Shown here in pieces: positions 1-6,665 of a stretch of DNA of 6,665 nucleotides. This stretch comes from a bacterium. GTDB lineage: Bacteria; Patescibacteriota; Saccharimonadia; Saccharimonadales; UBA4665. The position numbers were made by a program, and so were the translations under genes. Each line of letters begins with the position of its first letter. Within the stretch, counting starts at the first letter, position 1. The notes beneath the pieces were generated by a model that did not search any database, was not told where the DNA came from, and saw nothing but the letters and a program-made list of their open reading frames with translations. The stretch is from the NCBI GenBank assembly GCA_021846765.1, contig JAJZWH010000050.1:1-6665 (forward strand). Direction: 5' to 3'.

Positions 1-2212
1 CCGATCTGGAACTGAATATGGAGTACAAGCTGCGGCTGAAGATTACTTTCATACCTCAGCAGCAAAGTTAACTTTAGCTCAATCAGTAATGTTAGCTGCT
101 TTGCCCCAAGCACCAGGTATATATTCCCCTTACGATAGTACTCAGTTTAATCCAGAAGCCGGAAATACTTTTAGTAAAAGCGCCTTAATAGGTCGAATGG
201 ATTATATCTTGCTTTTAATGCGCCAGCAGGGATATATAACCAAAGCTCAAGAAGATCAAGCCAAGGCAGTCAATATATTAAGCGAGATTCATCCCCTTCA
301 AGGTAAATTTAGTAATATTATCGCCCCATATTTTGTAATGACCGCTAAACAACAACTACAAAAAATGTTTGGAGCTAATACTGTCAATATTGGAGGCTGG
401 AAAGTTATCACTACTCTGAGCGTTCCTCAGCAATATAAAGCCGCACAACTAGTCCAATCTAACTTGGCTAATGTTAAGAATGACGGCGGTGATGAAGAAG
501 CTATGGTAGTCGAAAATGCGCCAACCGGGCAAGTAACTGCCTTAGTTGGTGGTACTAACTTTTTTAATGCTAATCATGGAGAAGTAAACTATGCTACAGA
601 TTTAATTAACCCAGGATCAACCTTTAAGCTTTACGACTATACTACCCTGATCGATGAACATAATAATGTTGGCGCTGGTACTGTGCTTTATGATGTTCAA
701 GAACCACTACCAGGTTACCCTTGCACCAATAAAGCATTGCCCTTAGCAGGAGGTAACTGTCTATATGATTATGATTACCAATATCCAGGACCATTAACTA
801 TTCGTTATGCTTTTGCTGGCTCTAGAAATGTTCCAGCAGTTAAAGCTTGGCTAATTAATGGTGGACAAAATACTATTAATTTAGCCGAGAAAATGGGATT
901 AACTAGTGGCTATAACTGTTACGCCAATAACGCTGAAACCATTAAAACTAAATGCTATGGATCAGCTGCTATTGGTGAAGGTGGTTATTTAAGACTTAAT
1001 GAAAGCGTTAATGGTTATGCTACCGATGCTCGTCTAGGTAATTACGTACCTCAAACTTTTATATTACAAGTGATTAACGCATCTAACAAAACAATCTATA
1101 AATGGACTCAGCCTAAACCCAAACAAGTAGTTCGACCTGATGCAGCCTATATAGTAGACAATATTCTATCTGATCCAGCAGCTACTTATCTGCCGGGTAG
1201 TTGCGGACCAATTAATTGTACTGTTGAATCGCAGTTTGGTTGGAAATTTCAACATACCAATGGTTGGGACGTAGCTATAAAAACAGGTACTACTCATAAT
1301 GATGAAAGCGGATTAATGATGGGTATGACCACTCAATACGTAGTAGGTAGCTGGGTAGGTTACTATACGGCCACTAAGCCTCTTACACCTCACTATGGTG
1401 GCCTAGAAGGCTTAACTGAACCATTGACTAGAGGGATGATCACTTATCTTACTCAAAATCAAAAGCCAATAAATTGGACTCCACCTCCAGGGATAAAAAC
1501 CTTACCAGCTTATGTAGTTAACCATCCTCCCGCCCAAGTTCAAGGTTACTATTTTGGTTGGCAATATCCAAGTCCGAGTACAGACATATATCCGTCATGG
1601 TATGTATCTAAGTCATCGTCTTCCAGCTATACAATAGATAAAGTATCTGGTGACTTGGCAACTGCTTGTACGCCTCCAGATGCTAGAGAAACAATTTATG
1701 GTACAACGGCTAGCAGCGATTCAGCTGATCCTTTTTGGCCAATTGGTAAGACTACGACTAGTAGTGTACCTAATGTCTATGACCCGATTCATAAGTGTAC
1801 CGATCAGCCACCGCAACTAACCTTAACTGCACCATCTGAGTGTTCAAATACAGATAATAATAATCAAGGTTGTGCAATAACTATGACAGCAACTCAAGGT
1901 ACCCATCCATTAGGTGGTGGAAAATTCGGAGGCACTATAAGCCTTAATATTAACGGCAAATTAGTTAAGACTTTTTCTGTCAGTAATTCTCCTGCAACCG
2001 TAACATATTACTATATACCAACTGCCAATGGGCCAATCCAGGTGTCAGCGACAGTTACGGATAGTGTGCTTTATCAAACTACCGATACTGCACAAATGCA
2101 AGGTTTATATACTCCCGCTACCCAACCACCATCTTCAACTACATCTAATAGCACTACCAGTACTCCATCAACTAGTGGTAGCGGAGGAACTCCACCCAAT
2201 CCTGTTCTTTAA
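1..2212 (+). CDS. Class A penicillin-binding protein (bifunctional transglycosylase/transpeptidase), 5'-truncated by window edge
   Basis: Polymerises and cross-links peptidoglycan on the outer face of the cytoplasmic membrane. The frame is open from base 2, so the ATG at 89 is internal and the true start lies off the window; residues below are counted from that Met. Bases 2-130 encode the end of a GT51 glycosyltransferase domain (EYGVQAAAEDYF, then LAALPQAPGIYSP). The transpeptidase domain is roughly residues 135-460 and has all three penicilloyl-serine motifs: SxxK as STFK (nucleophile Ser177, codon at 617), SxN as SRN (codon at 821) and KTGT (codon at 1280). A linker with the PBP-typical KVSGDLAT leads to a probable beta-sandwich, Ig-like domain (about 575-672) and a Ser/Thr/Pro-rich tail (675-707) with no LPXTG sorting signal. 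Ten cysteines lie in five close pairs, as expected for disulfides outside the cell. The missing N-terminus should hold a membrane anchor and the GT51 catalytic Glu. The gene converges on radA. The family assignment is very secure; the paralogue (PBP1A or similar) cannot be fixed. Confidence 0.96.
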   Translation, partial: RSGTEYGVQAAAEDYFHTSAAKLTLAQSVMLAALPQAPGIYSPYDSTQFNPEAGNTFSKSALIGRMDYILLLMRQQGYITKAQEDQAKAVNILSEIHPLQGKFSNIIAPYFVMTAKQQLQKMFGANTVNIGGWKVITTLSVPQQYKAAQLVQSNLANVKNDGGDEEAMVVENAPTGQVTALVGGTNFFNANHGEVNYATDLINPGSTFKLYDYTTLIDEHNNVGAGTVLYDVQEPLPGYPCTNKALPLAGGNCLYDYDYQYPGPLTIRYAFAGSRNVPAVKAWLINGGQNTINLAEKMGLTSGYNCYANNAETIKTKCYGSAAIGEGGYLRLNESVNGYATDARLGNYVPQTFILQVINASNKTIYKWTQPKPKQVVRPDAAYIVDNILSDPAATYLPGSCGPINCTVESQFGWKFQHTNGWDVAIKTGTTHNDESGLMMGMTTQYVVGSWVGYYTATKPLTPHYGGLEGLTEPLTRGMITYLTQNQKPINWTPPPGIKTLPAYVVNHPPAQVQGYYFGWQYPSPSTDIYPSWYVSKSSSSSYTIDKVSGDLATACTPPDARETIYGTTASSDSADPFWPIGKTTTSSVPNVYDPIHKCTDQPPQLTLTAPSECSNTDNNNQGCAITMTATQGTHPLGGGKFGGTISLNINGKLVKTFSVSNSPATVTYYYIPTANGPIQVSATVTDSVLYQTTDTAQMQGLYTPATQPPSSTTSNSTTSTPSTSGSGGTPPNPVL

Positions 2213-2224
2213 ATTAAAGACAGG
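2201..2224. terminator. Imperfect hairpin over the PBP stop codon, possible bidirectional terminator
   Basis: CCTGT (2201-2205) pairs with ACAGG (2220-2224) and CTTT (2207-2210) with AAAG (2216-2219). There is one bulged T at 2206 and a short A/T loop that contains most of the TAA stop. The stem lies between two convergent genes only 27 bases apart, which is where a shared terminator would be expected. Neither strand has a proper U-tract after the stem: the plus strand continues ACAAGAAATAG. The stem is also AT-rich in its upper half. It is therefore a weak intrinsic terminator at best and could be chance. Confidence 0.3.
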
Positions 2225-2239
2225 ACAAGAAATAGTTTA

Positions 2240-3571
2240 TTAGGACAAAAATTGATTTAAAGCAAGTTTAATATCATTTACTGGTCGAAGAAAAGCTGAA
2301 TATTTGAGGTTTGTAATTTTGGGACCTATAGCATAAGAAAAACCTAATTTTTGAGATTCCTCTATTCTTCTTTCAATGTAAGGGACGTGTCTAATTTCTC
2401 CAGATAGACCTAATTCTCCAAAAACAACAGCATTATCCTTTAACTGTTTGTTTTTTGCTGCTGAGCAAATAGACATAGCTATTGCTAAATCCGCAGCAGG
2501 TTCACTAATCTTGAGTCCGCCAACTATATTGACATATACGTCTTTGTCTCCAAGATTTAAACTAGTTCTTTTTTCAATCATAGCTATAAGTAAGTTAACT
2601 CTACCCAGATCTAAGCCACTGACAGCTCTTTTTGGATACCCATAACTTGTTTTATTGACTAAAGCCTGAACTTCTACAAGTATTGGTCGACTTCCCTCTA
2701 TAGTAGCTAGAACAATCGAACCATCAGTAACTTTGCGTTCTGCCAATAAAACTGCCGACGGATTGTCTACTGCAATAAGTCCATTATTTTTCATCTCAAA
2801 AATGGCGGTTTCGTTAATAGAGCCAAATCTATTCTTAGAACCTCTTAATAATTTTAAATTACCAGCTTGATCTCCTTCTAAACTAAGTACTACATCAACA
2901 ATATGTTCTAATAATTTAGGTCCAGCTATACTACCTTCTTTGGTAACATGACCAACAATAATAATTGCAATATTGTTTTGTTTTGCGCTATTGGCTAGTA
3001 AACTGGCGCTATTAGTGACTTGAGATATACTGCCTGGTGATGATCCGATATCTTGAGAACTGATTGTCTGAATTGAATCAATTATTACTAGACTATAATT
3101 TTTTTGATCTATTTCGTGGACAATATCATCTGTCGAATTAGTTGAAGCAATTTTAAGGTTGGGCGCTTTTAAGCCTAATCTATTAGCCCGAGACCATACC
3201 TGATGTATTGACTCCTCTCCGCTGATATACAAGACATTAGCGTTTTGGCCGATAGCTACTGCTATTTGCAATAATAAGGTGCTCTTACCCATACCTGGCT
3301 CACCACTGATAAGATTAACACTGCCTTGGACTATACCTCCACCAAAGACCTTATCAATGTCGGGTATACGCGTTGTTAAGCGTGGCTCTAATAAACTAAT
3401 GGTAGAATCTAACTTTTTAGTTTCTAGGGTATTTATTGGTTTACTTTTAAATGAAGATTTTATTTCTAAGGTATTCCATTGACCACATTCTGAGCATCTA
3501 CCAGCCCAGGTTGAATAAGTTGCACTACAATTGCTGCATACATAACTAGAAATTTTTGAATTTTTAGACAT
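2240..3571 (-). CDS. radA: RadA/Sms DNA repair and recombination ATPase
   Basis: Cytoplasmic RecA-like ATPase that helps process recombination intermediates and extend branches during homologous recombination and repair. At 443 residues it is close to the 450-460 usual for the family. In order: a C4 zinc finger (Cys12, Cys15, Cys26, Cys29) with the typical WAGRCSECG; a RecA-type core with Walker A GEPGMGKST (90-98, Lys96) and Walker B LVIIDS ending at Asp165-Ser166; the RadA signature KNRFG (246-250); and a C-terminal Lon-protease-like domain from about 265 with YPKRAVSG and EPAADLAIA. This domain has no proteolytic role in the family. The ATG at 3571 puts the zinc finger right after a short Lys/Ser-rich start, as in homologues. 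It starts 14 bases after the stop of the upstream gene and has no clear Shine-Dalgarno, so coupled translation in the clpC operon is likely. Nothing essential is missing; the segment just before KNRFG is slightly short. Confidence 0.97.
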   Translation of the reverse strand: MSKNSKISSYVCSNCSATYSTWAGRCSECGQWNTLEIKSSFKSKPINTLETKKLDSTISLLEPRLTTRIPDIDKVFGGGIVQGSVNLISGEPGMGKSTLLLQIAVAIGQNANVLYISGEESIHQVWSRANRLGLKAPNLKIASTNSTDDIVHEIDQKNYSLVIIDSIQTISSQDIGSSPGSISQVTNSASLLANSAKQNNIAIIIVGHVTKEGSIAGPKLLEHIVDVVLSLEGDQAGNLKLLRGSKNRFGSINETAIFEMKNNGLIAVDNPSAVLLAERKVTDGSIVLATIEGSRPILVEVQALVNKTSYGYPKRAVSGLDLGRVNLLIAMIEKRTSLNLGDKDVYVNIVGGLKISEPAADLAIAMSICSAAKNKQLKDNAVVFGELGLSGEIRHVPYIERRIEESQKLGFSYAIGPKITNLKYSAFLRPVNDIKLALNQFLS

Positions 3572-3585
3572 GCAATTATATTAAC

Positions 3586-4575
3586 TTATTTATTAATTGG
3601 AGCGGTAATATTATTAGCATTTATTGCTTTTATTAACTGTTGTTCTTGTAAAACGAGTGAATTCAGGTTATTAACCAGAGTATTATATTTTGCTATATTG
3701 GCTTTAATGCTTACCAGTAGGTTGTTATAGACATTAACTAGATTATTATAGGCATTAATTTGATTGCTCATTGATGTCCTATAGAGTGTTTGTTGAGAAT
3801 TGTTTAGTTGGGTCTTAAGTAAGTTTATTTTAACTAGTGTTTGATTGAGTTGATTTTCGCTAGAATTTATTGCTATTTTAAGTTGTTCTAAATTTGTTTT
3901 ATCGTTATTTATTTTTTGTTGTCTTGAAGTAAAAGCAGCTTGATAATTGTTATATAGTCCTACTATTTTGTTTCTGTCTTTAAAATACTGCTTATATACA
4001 CTCGCTATATTATTGGGCAAATATTTAACTTCAGTGCCAAGAACAGAAAAAAGTTCATCATATTGTTCTCCAGGCTCAGTTGCTAAATAAGAGTTCATCT
4101 GCTGTTTAATGGCTAGGCTTTTAACGTCTTTTAAGTAAAAAGTCCACATTTGCTGATTTAGTAAATTGCGTTGAGTTAAGGGTATTCTGGCATAGCCTGC
4201 GTGTAGCATTTCATAGGCAGCCGTAACTGGAACTATACCTTTTAAATTAGCATCCAAAACATTGAGTAAATATATTCCATTGTCATTAACATGATAACAA
4301 CCAATTACGTAATCTTCTTCTAGCGTATTAGGACATTGACTAGCAAAAGCTTTTTTAGAAAGCAACTCAGGTTTATTAACATAAAACAATTCCTTACCAT
4401 AACTAGTCATGGTATCTTGGTTAGCTAAATTTACTATAGTTTGTGGAGGTTTATAGGTTAGTAGAGTATAAAAATCCCGAACTTTTTCACCATTTTTGGC
4501 TATCCAAAATACTCCTCCTATAGTCATAATTAAAATCAATAACAGAAAATATTCCCACTTTTTACTTTTGCCCAT
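3586..4575 (-). CDS. Membrane-anchored protein of unknown function with degenerate zincin-like motif (YEMLH) and C-terminal coiled-coil hairpin
   Basis: I cannot assign a function. The 329-residue product starts with Lys3, Lys5 and Lys6, followed by one hydrophobic segment (about 9-26, YFLLLILIMTIGGVFWIA), so it is probably an N-in, C-out membrane-anchored protein. The exported part (about 30-215) has its only two cysteines at 81 and 93, a likely disulfide, and the stretch TAAYEMLHAGYARI (118-131). The latter resembles the HExxH helix of zinc metallopeptidases, but its first His is Tyr121 (TAT, one base from CAT). EPGEQYDELFSVLGTE (167-182) follows; my recollection of CPR relatives is ELHS..GTE here, so Phe176 may replace another ligand. 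An inactive (pseudo-protease) domain is therefore an inference. Residues 222-264 and 276-318 are two Asn/Gln-rich helices with hydrophobics every seven residues, likely folding back on each other. It lies 11 bases after clpC and 14 before radA, in the same direction. The ATG at 4575 is chosen because it gives the basic n-region before the membrane segment. Confidence 0.9.
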   Translation of the reverse strand: MGKSKKWEYFLLLILIMTIGGVFWIAKNGEKVRDFYTLLTYKPPQTIVNLANQDTMTSYGKELFYVNKPELLSKKAFASQCPNTLEEDYVIGCYHVNDNGIYLLNVLDANLKGIVPVTAAYEMLHAGYARIPLTQRNLLNQQMWTFYLKDVKSLAIKQQMNSYLATEPGEQYDELFSVLGTEVKYLPNNIASVYKQYFKDRNKIVGLYNNYQAAFTSRQQKINNDKTNLEQLKIAINSSENQLNQTLVKINLLKTQLNNSQQTLYRTSMSNQINAYNNLVNVYNNLLVSIKANIAKYNTLVNNLNSLVLQEQQLIKAINANNITAPINK

Positions 4576-4586
4576 AACTTTTTTGA

Positions 4587-6665
4587 TTATTCGTTATGCG
4601 CGGCATAAGCAAGCTGACCGTTTTTAGTAGCCACCTGGATTATGTCTCCTCTTGAATAATGTTCATCCAAGACTTCAAATGCCATTTTATCCTCAATAGT
4701 ATCTTGAATCAGTCTTCTGAGTGGTCTAACGCCATTTCGTGCATCGTATCCGTGTTCTAGTAGATATTTCTTAGCGTTGGGTGTAAGTGTTAAACCAATA
4801 CCTTTCTTTTGGAGTCTCGCTTTTAATTCATTAATCTGTAAATCGATTATGTGATTTATGTCTTTTTTAGTTAAGGCATTAAATACTATAATTTTATCTA
4901 TTCTATTTAACAGTTCTGGACGCATTATCTTTTTTAATTCATCCATTACTTTAGATTCATTTTGGCTATGTAGTTGATCTAATTTTTGTTCCTCGTTGGT
5001 AGTTTGTACATGAAATCCTAAGTTAGCTTCCTTTTGTAATTTATCTGCACCCACATTACTTGTCATTATAACTACGGTATTTGTAAAATCTATTTTACGG
5101 CCTTTGGCATCTGTTAAAACTCCATCTTCTAGAATTTGTAAAAGCATATGAAAAACATCAGGATGGGCTTTTTCGATTTCATCAAACAACACTACGCTAT
5201 ATGGTTGCCTACGTATTTTATCCGTTAGTTGGCCGCCGTCTTCATATCCTACATATCCGGCAGGAGCACCAACTAATCGTGAGACGTTGTGGTGTTCTCC
5301 GAATTCGCTCATATCTATTTTAATTAAGTTATTTTCACTTCCAAAAAATTCTCTAGCTAGTACTCTAGCTAATTCTGTTTTACCTACACCGGTAGGACCT
5401 AAAAATACAAATGACCCTATTGGACGTTTTTCGCTACCAATTCCACTTCTATTTCTGCGTATTGCTCTAGATACTGCACTAACAGCTTCTGCTTGACCGA
5501 CTATCGATTTACTGATGATAGACTCAAGTTTTAATAAATATTTGGCTTCGGATCTAATGACTTTTTTTACAGGAACTCCAGTCATCCTAGATATTACATC
5601 TGCCAAGTCTTCGCTAGTTAACTCTAATTGTTTATCTTTTTTTATGGATGATTCTAATTTATTCAATTCTTCCGTTATCTGACTAGCACGAGTTTTAAAA
5701 TGAGCGGCTAATTGATAATCTTCATTATCCGATGCTTCATCTTTACGTAAATTAACTAATTGCAGTTCTTTATTAAGTTTTCTTACTTCAGGATTAATTT
5801 TAACTTTGACTACTCGAATATGAGCTGCTGCTTCATCGATTAAATCTATAGCTTTGTCTGGCAAATAACGATCTTGAATATATCTTTTAGATAGCGTTAC
5901 TGCATCAGCTAATACTTCATTATTAATTTTGACTCCATGAAATTGTTCGTAATGTTTTCTTAAACCTTTCAAAATCGCTAAAGTTTCTGCTGGTGTTGTT
6001 TCAGGTACTTGAATAGGCTGGAATCTTCTTTCTAAGGCTGCATCCTTTTCAATATGCTTGGTATATTCTGACGTTGTCGTAGAGCCAATAAAACGAATTT
6101 TTCCTCTGGCTAAAGCTGGTTTTAAAATATTGCCAGCATCCATTGCTCCTTCAGCAGCACCTGCACCTACTATTAAATGCATTTCATCAACAAATGCGAT
6201 AATTTTTTTATCTTTCTCTAGCTCTAACATTACTTTCTTTAACCGATCTTCAAATTCTCCCCGATATTTAGTACCAGCAATCATCCCGGCTAAATCAATC
6301 ATAATAATGCTTTTATTTAGTAAACTATCTGGTACATCTTCATTGACTATTCGTTGAGCTAATCCTTCAACTATAGCGGTTTTACCAACTCCAGGCTCGC
6401 CGATTAATACAGGATTGTTTTTTAGCCTTCTATTAAGTATTGTGATCACTCTACTTATTTGGACTTCTCTACCAACAACTGGATCCAATTTACCTTCTCT
6501 AGCTAGTTGAGTTAAGTCTGTACCAAAATTATCTAAGGCTGTTTTTCTGCCTCTTTTTGTTCTATTATCTGAGGATAAACCATTTTCTCTTTCGCTGAAC
6601 TGTGCTCTACTTAATAACTGTTCTAAATCTTTAGCAAGTATATCTACATCTACGTTCATATCTCG
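4587..6665 (-). CDS. clpC: ATP-dependent Clp protease ATP-binding subunit ClpC (Hsp100/AAA+ unfoldase), N-terminus off the window
   Basis: Hexameric AAA+ unfoldase that feeds proteins into ClpP for degradation and acts in protein quality control. The frame stays open to the right edge (Arg-Asp before Met at 6659). The residues after that Met (VDVDILAKDLEQLL) read like the last helix of a Clp N-domain, so the start is off the window; numbering is from that Met. First ATPase: Walker A GEPGVGKT (87-94), Walker B IIAFVDE (153-159), pore loop KYRG (131-134), ERRF (210-213). A short middle coiled coil of ClpC size (about 290-343) follows, much shorter than in ClpB. Second ATPase: Walker A GPTGVGKT (421-428), Walker B VVLFDE (489-494), pore loop GYVGYEDGG (468-476), sensor-2-like GVRPLRR near the end. 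LGF at 547-549 fits the [LIV]-G-[FL] ClpP-docking loop and, with the short middle domain, favours ClpC over ClpB. No cysteine occurs in the visible 690 residues. It probably leads the operon; its promoter is not visible. Confidence 0.96.
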   Translation of the reverse strand, partial: RDMNVDVDILAKDLEQLLSRAQFSERENGLSSDNRTKRGRKTALDNFGTDLTQLAREGKLDPVVGREVQISRVITILNRRLKNNPVLIGEPGVGKTAIVEGLAQRIVNEDVPDSLLNKSIIMIDLAGMIAGTKYRGEFEDRLKKVMLELEKDKKIIAFVDEMHLIVGAGAAEGAMDAGNILKPALARGKIRFIGSTTTSEYTKHIEKDAALERRFQPIQVPETTPAETLAILKGLRKHYEQFHGVKINNEVLADAVTLSKRYIQDRYLPDKAIDLIDEAAAHIRVVKVKINPEVRKLNKELQLVNLRKDEASDNEDYQLAAHFKTRASQITEELNKLESSIKKDKQLELTSEDLADVISRMTGVPVKKVIRSEAKYLLKLESIISKSIVGQAEAVSAVSRAIRRNRSGIGSEKRPIGSFVFLGPTGVGKTELARVLAREFFGSENNLIKIDMSEFGEHHNVSRLVGAPAGYVGYEDGGQLTDKIRRQPYSVVLFDEIEKAHPDVFHMLLQILEDGVLTDAKGRKIDFTNTVVIMTSNVGADKLQKEANLGFHVQTTNEEQKLDQLHSQNESKVMDELKKIMRPELLNRIDKIIVFNALTKKDINHIIDLQINELKARLQKKGIGLTLTPNAKKYLLEHGYDARNGVRPLRRLIQDTIEDKMAFEVLDEHYSRGDIIQVATKNGQLAYAAHNE

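Noticed and set aside
89..91. The ATG at 89 as the true start of the PBP gene.
   Set aside because: The frame is open upstream to the window edge and encodes conserved GT51 sequence (YGVQAAAEDYF), so this Met is internal.
2028..2243. Small plus-strand reading frame overlapping the PBP C-terminus.
   Set aside because: It is a shifted reading of the Ser/Thr/Pro-rich tail, with no recognisable domain and no ribosome binding site of its own.
3572..3585. A perfect TATAAT on the minus strand just before the radA ATG, as a possible radA-specific promoter.
   Set aside because: It ends three bases before the ATG, so transcription would begin inside the coding sequence. The hexamer 17 bases upstream (GCTCCA) is a poor -35. 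In AT-rich DNA this match is likely chance.
6058..6357. Plus-strand reading frame of 99 codons antisense to clpC, and similar shorter ones at 2448, 3279 and 5287.
   Set aside because: All lie wholly inside strongly conserved clpC or radA domains on the other strand and look like by-products of their codon use.
6657..6659. The Met at 6659 as the true start of a short ClpC lacking the N-domain.
   Set aside because: The frame continues to the edge without a stop, and the following residues look like the end of a Clp N-domain. A real start here cannot be fully excluded from the window alone.
4587..6665. Assignment as ClpB rather than ClpC.
   Set aside because: The middle coiled coil is short and an LGF ClpP-docking tripeptide is present, both pointing to ClpC.

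Overview
The window is densely coding, low-GC bacterial chromosome with about 50 non-coding bases in total. It holds four protein genes: one on the plus strand, cut by the left edge, and three in a tight run on the minus strand, the first of which is cut by the right edge. I see no RNA gene, mobile element, CRISPR array, integration site or long repeat. All four reading frames are open under the standard code, all end in TAA, and none needs TGA as a sense codon. This argues against the recoded Gracilibacteria/Absconditabacteria and Mycoplasma. The compact AT-rich genes, weak ribosome binding sites, and a small membrane-anchored protein of a type I associate with Candidate Phyla Radiation genomes suggest Patescibacteria, perhaps Candidatus Saccharibacteria. 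That placement is an inference from memory, not a database result.

Left part (1-2212, plus strand): the C-terminal three quarters or so of a bifunctional class A penicillin-binding protein that builds and cross-links peptidoglycan outside the membrane. It carries the end of the glycosyltransferase domain, a complete transpeptidase domain with all three active-site motifs, a probable Ig-like domain and a Ser/Thr/Pro-rich tail. It converges on the minus-strand genes across a 27-base gap. An imperfect hairpin lies over its stop codon.

Right part (2240-6665, minus strand, read right to left): clpC (ATP-dependent unfoldase, N-terminal domain off the window), then a 329-residue membrane-anchored protein of unknown function, then radA (DNA repair and recombination ATPase). 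The gaps are 11 and 14 bases, so the three are probably one transcript. clpC and radA are also neighbours in Firmicutes (the ctsR-mcsA-mcsB-clpC-radA cluster), so the pair looks like an old stress and repair linkage with an extra gene between them.

That middle gene is the most interesting object here. It has a single N-terminal membrane anchor and an exported domain with a near-miss zinc protease motif, YEMLH instead of HExxH, where one base separates Tyr from His. After this comes a C-terminal region of two heptad-patterned helices of equal length that should form a coiled-coil hairpin. It may be an inactive relative of a zinc metallopeptidase used as a cell-envelope structural or regulatory protein. 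No wholly new multi-gene system is evident.
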